Source of the DNA: Branchiostoma belcheri
Lineage: Eukaryota > Chordata > Leptocardii > Amphioxiformes > Branchiostomatidae
DNA length: 64,000 nt
Direction: 5' to 3'
Assembly: GCF_001625305.1 (NCBI RefSeq)
Contig: NW_017802491.1
Span: 3,276,711 to 3,340,710, forward strand
Each line of letters starts with the position of its first letter. Position 1 is the first letter of the stretch. The translations under genes and the position numbers were made by a program. Shown here in pieces: positions 13,201-28,200 of this stretch. A model generated the notes under the pieces. It made no database searches. It was not told where the DNA came from and worked only from the letters and a program-made list of their open reading frames with translations.

Positions 13201-16200
13201 GGATTAGATAATGAAGTCAGCAGAAGGTCTGTTGCTCATTTTATGGACCAAAATGTTACCTCATGCATAGCAGGAGGTTCATAAATAAAGCTGTGGTGCA
13301 GGGGTCAGGTGGTATAGAACCACTGCATACCTGGTCACAAGTTCAGTAAATACCTGGTTACAAGTACAGTGAAAGAGCTTTGTGCTTTACAGTCCCATCA
13401 TTCAGAAGGAACAATTTCATTATGATATTTCCTGTCTGTAGTCAAATTTGTTTCTGCCTCCAACATCTGCAAATTAGAGCCTTTTGTTGTATATTCCCTC
13501 TGAACTTTCAATGCGGTATATTATGGTAAACCTTGAGATTATTGGTCCTCATTGTTAAGCTGGGAAACAAAAGTTCCCCACCCTGTATACAAACTGTTCT
13601 GCCATGCCTGAACCTGAATGGAGAGGAAGAAGACTTCAGGTTTGATTGACAGGTGATGTGATGGATGAGTTGTTTTCCTCAGATCCACTCTCCAGAATCA
13701 GCCCTCTATCAGCATGGCTGAATGACAGGTAAAACTCTACTCCATGCAGGTTTGCACATGTGGACAAAACATCTTAGTTTTGTTTGTTCCTGTTATCTAG
13801 TTACAGAGAAAATATCAACATTATTTACCAGAATCCTAGAAATGGTAGAGATACAGGCATTGTGGCTGCTTTACCTTTTTGTTTCTTCAATCCAGTCAAC
13901 ATTTTCTTGTGAAGGTCAGCAGAAAACGGGATAGGAGTGGTTATGTCTCCCTTTCATATATTACAATGTAGGTCTAGGATGAAGTAGGTTATGGTTTCCC
14001 CATGCTCGGGGTGGTTTTTGGCCACTTGACCACAAGGGCTTGCTCTACTTCTATGATGTTTACTCATTATCTAGAGCATAAAGCATGGAGAGTCGTTGGG
14101 ACAGACAGCAGGTACCAGGTATAAACCGGAGGCTTTCTGTGTTTGAGGTTATGCTTATTTCTAACCCCCCATCTTTGATGACTAATCCTGACAAGTGAAA
14201 CCAATCCACCACTCTGATCCACCTGACTACCAACCATCTCTATGTACCTGTGGTGGGATTCACATCTTAGCTTGACTCAGGCTGCAGAACATCTGACTAT
14301 CCCCTCTTGTCCATGCACAGCAGATTACTCTGCAGTGCATGAGAAAATACTGGCTAGCTGTAAGAAATGGAAAGATTGTGTTAAATATCCATCTAATAGC
14401 TGGCATTTTGCTGCACGATTTGAGACAAGCCTACCAAAGTGCCATAATTGCTGCCCTGTTGGGTTATTGGTCATTTAGTTCTAGTAAGTGTTATTCACAG
14501 GCAGAGCAGGTGTCCATCTGTAACATGAGGCCAGTACGAGGTTGTAGTTTTAGAATACTGAGAGGGAAGTCTGAGTTTCAGCATTCAGGTCATACTACAT
14601 GCAGGGGAATACCGGGTAAGTTAATTTGTCTGATAAGGGCGCAGCTACAATGAGGAAATTGCTGTACTTGATTACTTTTCTTGTTTGAAAGTAAATTCAT
14701 AGATTGCTCAGACCGATGAATGCATGACCGTAAGAGGACCGAGGTGTCTTTCCACATCATGGTAGTAAATTCCACTTCTACAGGTAGAGAGTTTCTCTTC
14801 CTGCGCATGCTGGGTGTCCAGAGTGGGGTAAATACAATTGAGTAATGAGAAAACCACATTGAAATGAAAGTGGCAAACCCTTTGTGCAGCAATGAAACAA
14901 TGTTAAGAGCTGGGGCTGTGTTGCCATAGGGATATAGAGCAGACAGATGGCCCTAGCACAGAGGGGGGACCACAAAATGATAGTGTTCTTGGTGTTTCCA
15001 GCCTCGCTGGAATCATATATCTATCCCCTTATGTACATGTATTGTGTGGCTGAAACGTCTGTCACACATACAGCCAACCAGCCATCCAGGCTGCTGGTTA
15101 GAAGCTGGGTGCAGCAGGTGCTTTGTCTTGCCATCTACACTGGCTGGGATAACTAGATCAGTATAGTTCCTGCCTACATGTACCACAGAGGGTGGAATGT
15201 GCTGGCTGTGTGTGCAACCTACTTAGGCTTGGCTGGGTTCACAGTTGCAGAAAGTGTTAACTATGTTGGGTAATGTTGTTTTATTGTCATTCTTGAACTG
15301 CAGTTATAATGATACTGGATTTTTTTTTAAAGTTGGACCCTTCTAAAAGTATGAACATGGCAGTGGATGCCAACAAAAGCTGCAATGGCTTTTATGTTAT
15401 TGCTTTATATGTGCAGCAGATCTAATATAATGCAATTATTTCACTAGAAATCAGATTCAGTTTGTGCCATTGTGGTCAGTATGATGTAGAAATGAAGATA
15501 AATGGTGTAGAGGTCTTTGTTATGCACCAACTCAGACCTAGAAGCTGGGAGAGTGACTGAGTGGTAGAAAGTTGGTTGTAGCTTGTAAACATTGTTTACC
15601 CTACCTTCTAAAGTCTATATTGTAACTTCCTGCCCGAGTAAACTATAAGTCATGAAGCATGTAGTGTGAAAGTTCCTTTCTTTATTCTCTGGCTCCGTAA
15701 AGTTTGCTCAAGAAAGTGTTTGAACCATTACAGGGCACCATTAATGTCAGGAGAACATCCTGGCAGGGGATTTTTGTCTGACAGGGTAAATCTCAGGTGT
15801 CAGCAGAGGTTCTAAGGCAGATGACAGCAGCTCTCACCCCTGGTCACTTGACCTGCATGGTTGGATGGGGCACATAAAAGAAATTCTGAGGGAAATTAAA
15901 AGTGCAAATTCTTTAAAGTCCATAGTGTCAAGGGGCTCCATTAGGTCTGAAGGGCTCTCCATGTTACCAAATGAATGTGCTCTCCGGCGGTGGGTATGGT
16001 ATTTCCTCTTCACGGGCATGACTAAGTCACCCCCTTCCTGATGTAGTACAGAGCCTCTTTTGTGGTATTTCTGTGATTTTAATGATTCTGACAACTGCCC
16101 CTAGATCTGTAGTATCAGTATCAGGCAGAACTCTTTTGGCTGGCTCTCCAGACTGCTAATTACATTCTGACAAGTGTTTGGTGTTGTTTTCCTTGGAGCA

Positions 16201-19200
16201 GCATAGACTCCTGGTGGTCTGAGTCAACAGCGTGCTACTTCAGTTAGACAGGTGGTCTTTCCTTCTAGACATTATCTTACAACTTTGGTTTTGACAAGAA
16301 AAACAGCCCGTTTTGAAGTTGTGGTTACCAGGGAAGTGTTTGAATCAAACAACTTCAGCACTAGTCTTGAACCCTATGTCTTTGATGCTGGCACCTTTTG
16401 TGCGATCTTTAGCCTTACTTAGGTCTCCTGGTCTCAATGAATCATGATGGAGCAAACAATTTTTATACATAAGACAAAAGGAGCAATACTGACAAAATTG
16501 TCATGATTTACTCTCAATTTCTCATAAACCTTGTAAGTGGGTCGATTATAAGCTGTGGGGGTAGAACTTGTAAGAGATATCTCTGTCCACATTCTGGTGC
16601 ATCTTATTCTTACCTTTCTAGATATTGGCCTTATCTTAAGTACCTGCAGAAAACTGGCATCTTCTTCTATTTACCGGTAAAGAATGGACCCACCTGGTGA
16701 TCAGAATCTGTGGGTGTTGAATGAAGTTCTTGAAAGCAAATTCCACAAACTGGGGTCAACAATTTGTACAGTCTTTTGCCTCTAGATCTGTTGTTCAGCG
16801 CTTTTTGTGTCACCTCTATGTATTAGAATTGAACAAGTTGTTCCGGTGGTGTATCTATGACCAAAGCTAGTGGGTGTGCTATTCACATTGACGTGGCAGC
16901 CTCTACTGGGATTAGGTTGACCTAAGCTTCAATGGTCTCGCTCTTTGCATCTTTCTGTTGAAGTCAGAAGGGTAAGCTAGTCACAAAAGGTGGAAATCAG
17001 AAAATGTCTGTTTGGAGACAAATGTGGACCCACGAAGGCCAAGGACTCTGTTAGTTCCTTGGCTCCACCTACACTAGTGTACTGTAGGTACAATGATGGC
17101 TACCAGTAGAATGAATGGCAACATATTTGAGGTAGATGGTAGATTGGACTTGTTCCTCAACTTAATATTGTTCCATAGTCAGACAAAGTTGTAATTGTAA
17201 TTATGATATCAAACCTGATGACCACCAAAACACAAAAAACATGGTCTGATGACTTAGCCTGGGTACCATCCGGATTTTCGCTATATGCTGCTACGCAACG
17301 CTCGAAAAAGTGATTTTTTCGAGCGTTGCGTTTCAAAAATCTGGATGGTACCCAGGCTACTGATGACTCTGAATGACAAAGTGCAATTACGTATACCCGG
17401 TAATACCCTCCAGCACATGTATTTTTGTCCTGGATACAGGGTCGGTACCACAGCTGAACTAACACTTGAATCATGCATACATGTACCATTGTTAATGTTA
17501 TGAGCGAAGGATGAACAGGTCATCTTGGGTCATCAGGAGGGATTTTTGGGATCTGACCCTGTTACAAGGTCATTATGTTGGATGTCTGTGTTTCTGCCAA
17601 GGAACCTGGCACTGACAGAGTGGTGGTGTTCTGGCATCTGGAGGTTTATGTGAGTGTGTATGGTTGATATGAATATGATTAGATTTATATAGTTGATTGA
17701 TACACTTGTATCAGCAAACTTGACAGCACTTGCAAATCATTGGATTCAAAAAGATATCCTGTACATAGAGTTAGCTCTCCTAAACACTGGGCCTCTTCAA
17801 TGTTGGCTTTACCTGGTGTTGATTGTTGTAAGTTACAAAGCCCATGACATGTGCAGGTGTGTGTGCCTCTGTGTTGGGTAGGGCTTCAGGTGTACTGCTG
17901 AAGCAGTAAAGTGCCAGTCAAGATGTTTGTACAGCCCCAGGTTTGTGTTGGGTAGCTAGAACTGTTAGAGAAGTTACAGCACCACACACAGTACCTCCCA
18001 AGTTGTGTTGGTGAACTATCAGGCATCCGGAATGTCAAGTGGACTGGAGACCCTTTATTTGGGGTGACATTGCTTGTAACTCTAGGTCAATAGTGTTGAT
18101 GTTACAGCATGGTTTAACCTTGTGGGTACTCTGTGATGTTGAAAAGAAAAGTTTGCTGCCTTGTCCTCTGCTGTATTGCTGTGATCTTTTGTTACACGTA
18201 TCCAGGACTTCCACTTTTCTTGCCCCAGCCTAATGATTGCTCCCAGAAAGATTATGTCCCACACAGTGTATCATAGATGTTGGGAACTTTTCCTGTGCCA
18301 CATTAGTGCAGATAATCGGCTATGTGTGTGGTATAGCTGAATGTTGTGCACCACTTGCATGTACAATGTATGTCAGCTGCTAGCTGTAACTTTTGACTCA
18401 GCTAAGTAGGACAAGTGTTTATTTATCTACTAACAGCTGACTAAAGTAGGAGACAGACTGGTAGAAACAGAAGACTTCTTGATTCAGATTGTACTAGGAT
18501 GGTTATATGCAGCAAGGTATGTATATTCATGGATGGGTGTATAGTGTATTAGATACAGGCTAACTGATACAAGAACATGTACCTTCTTTGCTATTGTCAT
18601 AATTGTGTGCATTGTATCCATGTAAGTTAAGGGGATGAATCATAAAAAATTCTGCATACCAGCCTTGTGTGTTTTTCATTCCTTTATAATTCATGATCAG
18701 CCTCAGCACATTTGCTATCCATTTGTCCTCTTCCAAAGAGCATTCCAACTGAAAAGTGCACATTGTCTGCACTCTCTTCTATGCTCAATTGGCTTCAGAC
18801 TGATGATTATCTGCATTTCCTGACCTGGAAACTTCAAAGGGCCTGCGATGACTCTAGGTATCAACCTTGCACAGGTGGCAAATATGCTGGATTACCTTTT
18901 TCTTAAGGGTGGAATAAAAAGTCTTTGTCCTAAAATTGTTGTCTTAAGGCTAAGCCTTCAGGTCCGGATAAACTTAATGACTTCAGGTGGATAGCCTTTT
19001 GAACCATTTGTTTTGAATGTATACTAATAAAAGCAGAAAGATGGGCTTTGATAACATTTGCCTTGCATTGTTGCAATGTTAAAAGTATTCGTCCTTTCCA
19101 AGCACATTGTGAAAATGATATATTTTCTTGCATATACAGTCTACAGTTCCTTTCCATCCTTCCTTTGTGTATGAGTCTCAGTTGTTATTTGAGAAGTTCT

Positions 19201-22200
19201 AACAGGGGTTTTGCCCTGAGGGAAGACAGCAGGATTGATGAGTTGGCCTTGTGATTTGCTGGTAATGAAGAAAGGAAACCCTAATGGACCTGAGGGGTTG
19301 TAGTAAGCACAGTTGACATTCCAGCTGTTACAAGACAGGGGTATTACAGCCTTCAAATTCATTCAAGGTGGACTTTATTATAGGTTATGATCTTAGTTTG
19401 TTACGTTGGATGTCAGTATGGGGTCTGTAAATTATCCTTTTATCTCTTTTGTAGAGCATACTCATCTAGTGTAATCAATGAGCACATCATGATCACAAGT
19501 ATAACAATCTGTCAATCAAAATGTACAATGAAGGGCTTTGTTTAGTAGTATTGACTAGGCATTCTTCATACTGGATTGGAAGCCCAGAACGGCTTAAAAA
19601 CCCTTGATAGGTGGTAGGCAGGACAGTAAACGCACTCTGCCTACCATGGGATATCTATTATATAGCTTGTACTAACTAGTAAGATGTTTCAGTGTTCTAT
19701 GAAATGTTGAGATGAGGTGGACTACTAAACATTGTAATGTCATTGCTATATTTTAGCAGCTGGTAACTGCACAAGGGTTGCTTGAGGAGACTCTTTTGCA
19801 GAATAGGATACATTCAAATATGCTTGATATATCACAGGTCAACTGTTGAACACAAGGACAGAGTTTGAGATGCTAATTTCTTTTTCCTGCCTGAAGCACT
19901 ACTGGGATATGAAAAGGCCTTATCAGCACTGTCCAGCTATCTAGGTTATCCTGCATACAGAGATTTATCATCCTGGAGTCTTCCTGTCATGGCAAGCTCC
20001 ATTTGAACCAAGTCATCTGCTTGAATTGTCATGTTTTCCAGCTACACAAGCATGTTCTTTCACATTGACCTCTGTCCTGTCATGTTTGGTGGTGTGGGCT
20101 CTCCATCATGTGGGGTAAATTGGTTTACTCAAGGTCAGTTTGGCCGCTAATTCCTCATGAATATGTCCTGGCAGGTCTGTGGAGGCGTCCATCAATAGGG
20201 ACTTTGTACATGTAGCTATCTCTGTGAGTCTGTCCTTCCTCTGATTTCATACAGGTGGCCAGTGTACTGATTGACCCTGCCATATCATAGGTCAACTGTA
20301 AAAAAAATTACAATGCATTTCATCACTTCAAGGCATATATCAGGCATATATAAGGCATGACTGGGACAAAGAGGTATTCTGTGCCTGCACTCCAAATGGA
20401 CCTTAACAAGTCTGGCAAGTCACCAGAGTTTATGAAAGAATTCTAAAGCAGCTGTCTTCCACAAGCTTTGCCAAAAACTTTTAATGCATGGCTGCACCAT
20501 ATAGACATTACTAATAGCTTAATTGGCAGACCTTACATCTGTTAACTATCTAACCCCTTGGAACCAGGTGATGACCCTTCCAACCTGTCCTCACCTCTTT
20601 ATCAAGCCTATCTGTCCCAGGATTAACTTGCCAGTAACTGACATTCCTGTCCTGATTCATAGCAGGAGGTGGTCAAGATAAAGACCTCCCCAATTGATTT
20701 TAGGGATAGAATTTTAGAACTTGATATGTCTGGGTGATAAGTTATGTCATGTGGGGAGGCTGTGTCCTGGATCCATCAAGTGATGATGAACTGGATGAGT
20801 GTGAAATTGTGCCAAGAAGTTTGAAGGTTTACACAAAGGCTTCTTCCACATATCTTGCCCGTCTGGGCAAGGGAAATGACTTGAAGTCTTGAATATCATG
20901 CGCATTATTTTGTATATGTTTGATTCACATGTGACATGTGAATCTCTGCCATTTACATTGTGAGTTATCAGCGGTTCCTTTTTCTCATCACTAAGAAATG
21001 GATACAGTTGAATTGAATCATCCTGCTGATTATCTTTTTTTCTTACAATTCTTCTTGTATTTGACTCTAAGGTATTAATGGAAAATTGGAAGAAGAAGAC
21101 CTATCTAATATTTAGAACATGACAGATATATATCTATTGATTCCATAATTGATAAGTTTCATTTTCTTCCCATGCAGCATCTACCTCAGATGATGTTGAA
21201 CTGTTGAGAGAGCAGCTGAAGTCCCTGGGTTCGGAGCTGGCATCCATCCGCTCAGCCCTCAGCATCAAAGGAGAGGACGACACCAAAAGTCGCACCTCCA
21301 GAATGTCTAGTCGGAGAGGTGAGTACTTCAAAGTAGTGTAATTATAGCTTTTGTATCTTATCTTCTTTGCTGTAGATCCTATTGGTCATATAAAACTCTC
21401 TATCCATGAAAGAATATGAAAAAAATTATTTGTTAACCTTTATCCACAGGATGATGGTTAGTACAAAAAGTCTACCAGCCAAAGACAGGTAATAGGATTA
21501 TGGTTAATTATAGAGATTTACTGACCCTGGATATTGCTGAGGGTGCAAAGCCTGTCCAAACACCTAATACAGCAAGTATGTTAAAAATCTGCTTTGGAAA
21601 CAGGTGTTCTTTTTACTGTCCCGTGACCCACATGCCCCTAGTATTAACGTCACCTCCTCTTATAACAGGAATCTCCGTACAGATTGCCCAGATTGTAAGC
21701 CTCCACCTCTAAAACTTGACCTTCTCCTCTAACCTGTAAACAGACCAAGAGGAAAGTGTGTTGTTTATATGGACCTTGTCAGTACTGTGGTCTGACCCTG
21801 GTACTGGGGCACATTCCATGCATGAGTGGGGACCTGAGCAGATCAACCTGGGAGGACCCCATACAGGATAAAAGTCTCTTCTCTGTAACATTAGCCAGTA
21901 TTGTGTAGGGAGGATATTAGAGTTTTTTTGACACAATATACTTAATTATGGATGGACCAGGAAGGCCTGTAGAAGCAGACTGTCCCTTAGAAATTTGAAT
22001 ACTACTGGGAACAGAACAGGAAATATTGGGGATCAGCCTTTCAATATGGAGCTTAATGTAGCAGATGACAATTTTGTAGTCGTGCATACCATGCTTGATA
22101 GTAGATCAGCAGACTTTTTCCCCGGGCACCTGGGAAAAAAAGACTTAAGTCCAAACCCACTGCAAATGTGTAGGCTGTCAGATTTTCTAATGTAGATTAT

Positions 22201-25200
22201 TATCATAACAGACAAGGAAAATAGTATAAATGATAGAGTGCAGCACTTTTTGTTCCTTTGTAGGGGTGTTGTCCAGCCTTGTAGTTCTGTTTGTACTCAT
22301 CCATGGTCATAAGCCACCAAGGCTGTCCATATTTGCTGTTATACAGAATCCTTTCAATGGGAAACTTGTCCCATTGTGCCAGGTGCAACGGCAGTGATGT
22401 CGGCTCCTTTAGAACTCCCCCCCACCTTCATCCAAGGTAGCTTTGACAGTGCTTACAAGTTATACCTTCTGGCTAGGTACTTGGATTACCAAAAATGTGT
22501 GACATATCAGGGGGTTCAAAGGAATACAAAGCACAAACATAAACAGAACAGAGGCTCTGGTATGTTTGTTTGTTTAATTAGAATAACTGATACTATTTGC
22601 TGTAATAGAAACCCCAAGGTTGTGCAAATCATTACCCCAGGGTCAAGGTCATCTAGGTCTTTGTCCTGTCCATCTTACGTACTTGAGCTGTTTGTGATCA
22701 GCTGTAGTTGGGAATCATTCTACTGTACTGCACAAGTACAGTTTGCTAAAACTAGAACTAAATGAGACAAAGTATGTCTAGCAGAGGTATTCAACACTTC
22801 TGTTAAGTTGTAACATGGTGTCCAGACCTGTACTGTCTTTATATTCATTTGATTATCGACAAAATACTGGGATTCCATTTAACTTAAGTTAAAGTTTGGA
22901 GACAAGATGCACACTTCTATTAAAAGGAAGGGGATGGGTGTAACATGCAACATTTCCAAGGTCAACATCCAGACAAAGAGAAAATTGGATTCCAAAGGCA
23001 CCTTAACCTTAAGGGCAGATCACCTGGGTGGATCAAACGAACAATGTTTTCTACTTTTTACCAAATCTACCATCATCCCTTCTCATGCAAAGCCATTCAA
23101 TTGCCATGTTGTTTCCATGGTGCTAAGTGGATCTTGTCATCTGTTTCATCTCCATAATGGAAAACACTAAATGAAATTTTACCAACAGAAGTGTAGGTTC
23201 TTTTTATTCCTTAATGTTTATACTTCCCCCCTAATGTTCATTCCATACATGAACTTATCAACGTTCCAGCCATTTCATCCTGTTTACACGTCTCCTTCCT
23301 GTTAGGGGTACTATGCTAAGTGTTCTGAGTTTCCCCAAGACGTAAACACAAGAATTCCTTTCTGTAAGAACTTAGAAGAGTCACCAAGGTTTCTTAATTG
23401 AGTCTTGGTTATATGCTGGAAAGACTGATTGGATTGTGGAGAGTGAACTGAAGCAGGTCGGTCCACTCCAGAAAGGGCTTGCTTTAATAGATGTTGTGTA
23501 GATGTTGTGATGTGAAATGATGTTGAGGAGCAGTGAATCATGTGGACTGGACAATCACATGTACAGGCCATGTGCTGTATAGGTAAGGTTTGTACATGTT
23601 TGACACTATACTTGGGTTTGAAGTTTCGTTATCAAGTTGTATCCTTTGACATAAATGAAGAACTGAAAGGATAAACATGATTGTTGTTGCCAGTATTTTG
23701 AAAGATACAATATTTCTGGGATATCTGCAAGTGAAGAGGTGAGGGGATGAAATGTTATGTTAGTTATTGTTACTGAGCATTTTGCAGATTATTTCATCAG
23801 CTGTTTGAGTCAGAAAATACGTATGACCCACACATTCTGTTACAGAACATACAAGATCAACAAATCCACCCTACTTGAACAGTCTGACCTTTGTCGTGCA
23901 GCTGCTGCTGGTGTAGTGTTTATGTGTTTAGTGTTGGGTGGTAAATGGTAACATCAGGACAGGTGCCTTACTGGATGGTTGGGTAATGATGCAGTACAGG
24001 TTCCTGTTTTGGAGGGCACCATGATGACGGAGGCCTCCACCCCCCTGGAGATGTTTGTGTCTGTTGTTTGGACTCTCTCTCAACTGATATCATGTAGAAG
24101 AATTGGCTCTACAACTAGTTTAAAAGTTATAGTATCATAATTTAAGACGTTGTATAGTTGTAACTTACATGTAAATCACGAGCCATGGACATGTACTCAA
24201 CTGTATAGGACTATTGCTTTGGTGGTTGGCTGCTTTGTTGTTTTCAAAATTGCTCAAATGAAATCAAGGAGGTTATGTAAGAAACAAACTAGAAAAAACT
24301 CTTGAAAAATATTGATAGACTTTGAAAGTTTCTTGTATGTCAATAGCTTGCACGTGAAGGCCAATTTCTTTCTGCATTTCTTTCTGATACCACAATTTTT
24401 GTTTTCAATTTCACACAACCCTTACCCCATGATCCTTTCCATATACTCACTAACCAGTTCATAATGAGCTAAATGAGTGCTAAATGAACAGGAAAAATAG
24501 CCACGTGGGAATTGATCAACCTCTAGGGATTTGAGATTTTGGCAAGATACAGAAGAAAGAATTGAGTGCTAATGAATTAGAAGTAATGACAGATGATTGA
24601 TAGTAAGTAGCTATTTTTTATGTTATGTGTGGATGTCTAACCCTCGGAAGTTGGGGAACAACAGACGATAAACCAGATAGTGAGTGAGAGTGAGTGGAAC
24701 AAGTCTAGAGGATGTGCAGTATTGTCAAAAGAGTTACAAATTGGTACCGTAGACTACTGTAAAGGTTTTTATGTTTCTTTGGTTCTAAGGAAACTGAAGG
24801 ATAGAATACAATTATGATTGTGCAGTTCACAGTTTAAATGTTTTTTTTGTTTATCAATTTTGCCCAGGTTCTCGGCGAGCGTCTGTGTGCAGCCAGTCCA
24901 GTCCAGGCCGGTTCTCCCACATGACGGACCTGATCCACCTGGCCGGCCCGCTGACAGAGGACGCCATCCTCCGCACTCTGCAGTCCAGATTCTACAGCGG
25001 GGAGTACTATGTGAGTGGTGAATGCTTTGGAGACATTTAATGTTTTAGGTGTAACTTTCATAGAAGTTTCATATTCACTTTTTGGGTAACCATCAGGTTT
25101 GACACTAGGCATTTGCAGAGTTGGTTTGTAATTCAAAATCATATTGTCTAACTTCCCTATTATAACACAATTACAAAGTGTGAAATCCTGCTGAGACCAC

Positions 25201-28200
25201 CTGTTTGACAGGCTGATCATCTTAAAAATGTGATCTTTATTTCCTCCTTAGTGCTCTCTAGTAATTACCAAATGTTGGTATTATTATCAGTTCTTTCCCA
25301 GGACACAGTGGAATTCCTTTGGTCAATCTTGATAACAACTCAGCATTCCATTACTGTATGTTTCTAGATCTGTTATATTGCTGTTATGCTGGAATTCTGG
25401 CTTTATAATTCAGTCACATTAACTACTACTTATATTCCAGGAATGTTGCAAGATTGGTCTTGAATTATGCAACATGCATTGGTACTGTAGCATAGTGGGC
25501 ACTCATCTTGCACTTTATTGCGTAACAACAGCAAAGATAACTGACATTACAAGCAAATAAAGACGTCCCGCATCCCACTTTCTGTCATCATACTGCAATA
25601 AAAACTACATAAAAGTTTTAAGGTCATAAATGAAATTCCAGAATGCCATACTGGAGATGGCCATGTGACAAGATGGGGTCTAATTAGGATGTCTGCACTC
25701 TGAAATGACAGTTTTTACATCAATTCAAATTTCAATGGCACTGTTTGAATTTTCTGCAAACATTACCGTACTTACCGCTTAATGCTTACCAGTTACAAAC
25801 ATTACTAATATTACTTGAGTAAGGTAGATGAAGGTTAAAATGTTTGAGGATTAGAATGATTCTCATTTTATTACTGGTATAAATCTTTAAAACTTTTCAT
25901 TGAAGTAAAGGCTAATGTTATTTATTATATACATGTATGAAGAATGTATGTCAGTTTCAAAATACATCTTCAAATCCTGTTGCAGACCAACATAGGACCT
26001 ATCACTGTGCTGGCAAACCCCTACAACTGTAGCTTTCCTGATGTTGCACTACACGCCGACCCCCGCAGACACCAACCTCTGCACAGGGTGGCGAAGGACA
26101 CTGTTAAACAGCAGCTGGAGACTGGCCACTCACAGGTCGTCATCTTCAGGTGGGACATTAGAATATCAAGCTCACATGTACAAGTTTAGCTACAAGCAGA
26201 CAGTAGAATTAGTATGTTTGAAATTTATTTTAGACTATAAGATAATATATGTACCAACCTGTACTTTTTTGTCAGTTACCGACATTTAAAATGCTAGAGA
26301 CCCAACACCGTTTTTTTTTTCCACTCAGCCAACTATAGCCCTGGTAGGCTATTATGCCTAACTACTAGTGTTTAGTGTTAATTGTTGTATTTTTGTTTCC
26401 CCAATAGTGGTGAGAATGGCAGTGGGAAGACATACTGCTCACAGCTACTGCTGAGACAACTGTTTGATGTGGCAGGAGGAGGGCCTGAGACAGATGCATT
26501 CAAGGTAAAAACACTCCTCCTTTTGTCATCAATACCCCAGACTTCTGAAGTTTGGACTATAATTGAAATGACAATGCTCTGAGTCTGAAGCAATAGGTAG
26601 GCTGATAGTCCCACTTCAGTGTTTATAACTGTCATTTGACTTTATGTGATGGACCAGGAAGGATTGTTTTGGGACTGTGTAAAAGGTGCAATATCCCTGC
26701 ACTGAACATCTCCCACCCACCATGATTCTTACAGATCCATTCAATCTTCTCCCTTGTGCATCCTTCAGTTTCCTGCTACTGTCCCCTTTCACATATCAAA
26801 AGTGTGTTTGTCCCTTCCTACTGTTGATTTCCTGCTAAGCCACTTTCTGGCTCTAATTTCCTCTCTGGAGGCTGAGGTAATTACTCTGCCCACCTGATGT
26901 CTTCTTCTTCTCATTATGAAGATGTCAATTGGTTTTCTGCATAGTGCCTTCCAAAGCTCAATACTTGTGAGAGTGTAGCAGTACAGAATTATACCTCCCA
27001 AATGCAAATGGCATGATGAGAGAACCATTATAGTGGAAGCTCACCTGAAAATGTCTTGAGGTGGGGCATTTCTTGCAAAAGCAAAGAAGTTTGTAATCTT
27101 TTCAACAAACACCATACTATTCACACTCTTTGTGAGGAAGATTATACCCCAGAAGTAGTTCTTTGTGGAGTGGAGAGGAATAATGCTAGGCAAAGTGCTG
27201 GGGTGGGGCCAGGGTTGTTCCAACAGGTTGGAAATAAATGGCTGTTAAAACTACTTTTACAACTTACAAAAACATTTCTACACAATCTGTCTGGAATGAT
27301 GAAAAGGTTTACAGAAAATAAGACAGCATCTTTGGAAACAAATAAATTTGGAGATATTGTGTACACTACAGCTGCATGTCCACAGTGGTAGCCAAATCAT
27401 AGCTGTTTCTACAGGTGCTATACACATGTATCTTCAGTCTATTTTGTTTTTACTTTAAAACTGATAATGATTTTTTCCACACAATTTTGTTAGAAATACT
27501 GATCTTGCTTGCCTTACAGCACCTGTCTGCAGCCTTCACTGTCTTACGCTCCATAGGAAGTGCCAAAACTGCCACCAATAGTGAGTCCAGTAGAATGGTA
27601 AGTTACATGAATTATTATATCATTGTGTACATCTAGATCTTGATTTAAAAGTACATTATTACACAGAGAACAATAAATATGAATCATCTTCACCAACTAC
27701 TAGTACCTGTAGGATATTGATTATATTGTTTGATTCTGCAGCAGTGTTTTGTATAGTAACAACAAAGAAGGTATCCAGATATGTTAAGCCACAGGGGAAA
27801 ATACATGGAATACTGACTGACGGAGTTCCTATTTTCCCATGCACAGGGTCATTTCATTGAAGTGCATGTAATCGATGGAGCCATCTACAGGACCAAGATT
27901 CACTGCTACTTTATTGATCAGGTAATCATATGTAAATGTCAACTCTAAGTCTAGCAGGTTTCCCCATCCCTACCAAATTACTAATGGAACACTGGCATTG
28001 CTGCAAATGTAAGTTTGAACAGCAACTAAGAGGCAGACAGGGATTTGTCTCCAGTTCTGCTTACATCAGACATAGACAGACAAAGGGGAGAAAAATCAAC
28101 AAGGATTACAGAGGCACCAGGCATGGGGAGATCTTTATCCCATACCAGGTAGGGGGTGGAATTAGAACATCTACCAGACCCAACAGGTACCAGGATAGTG

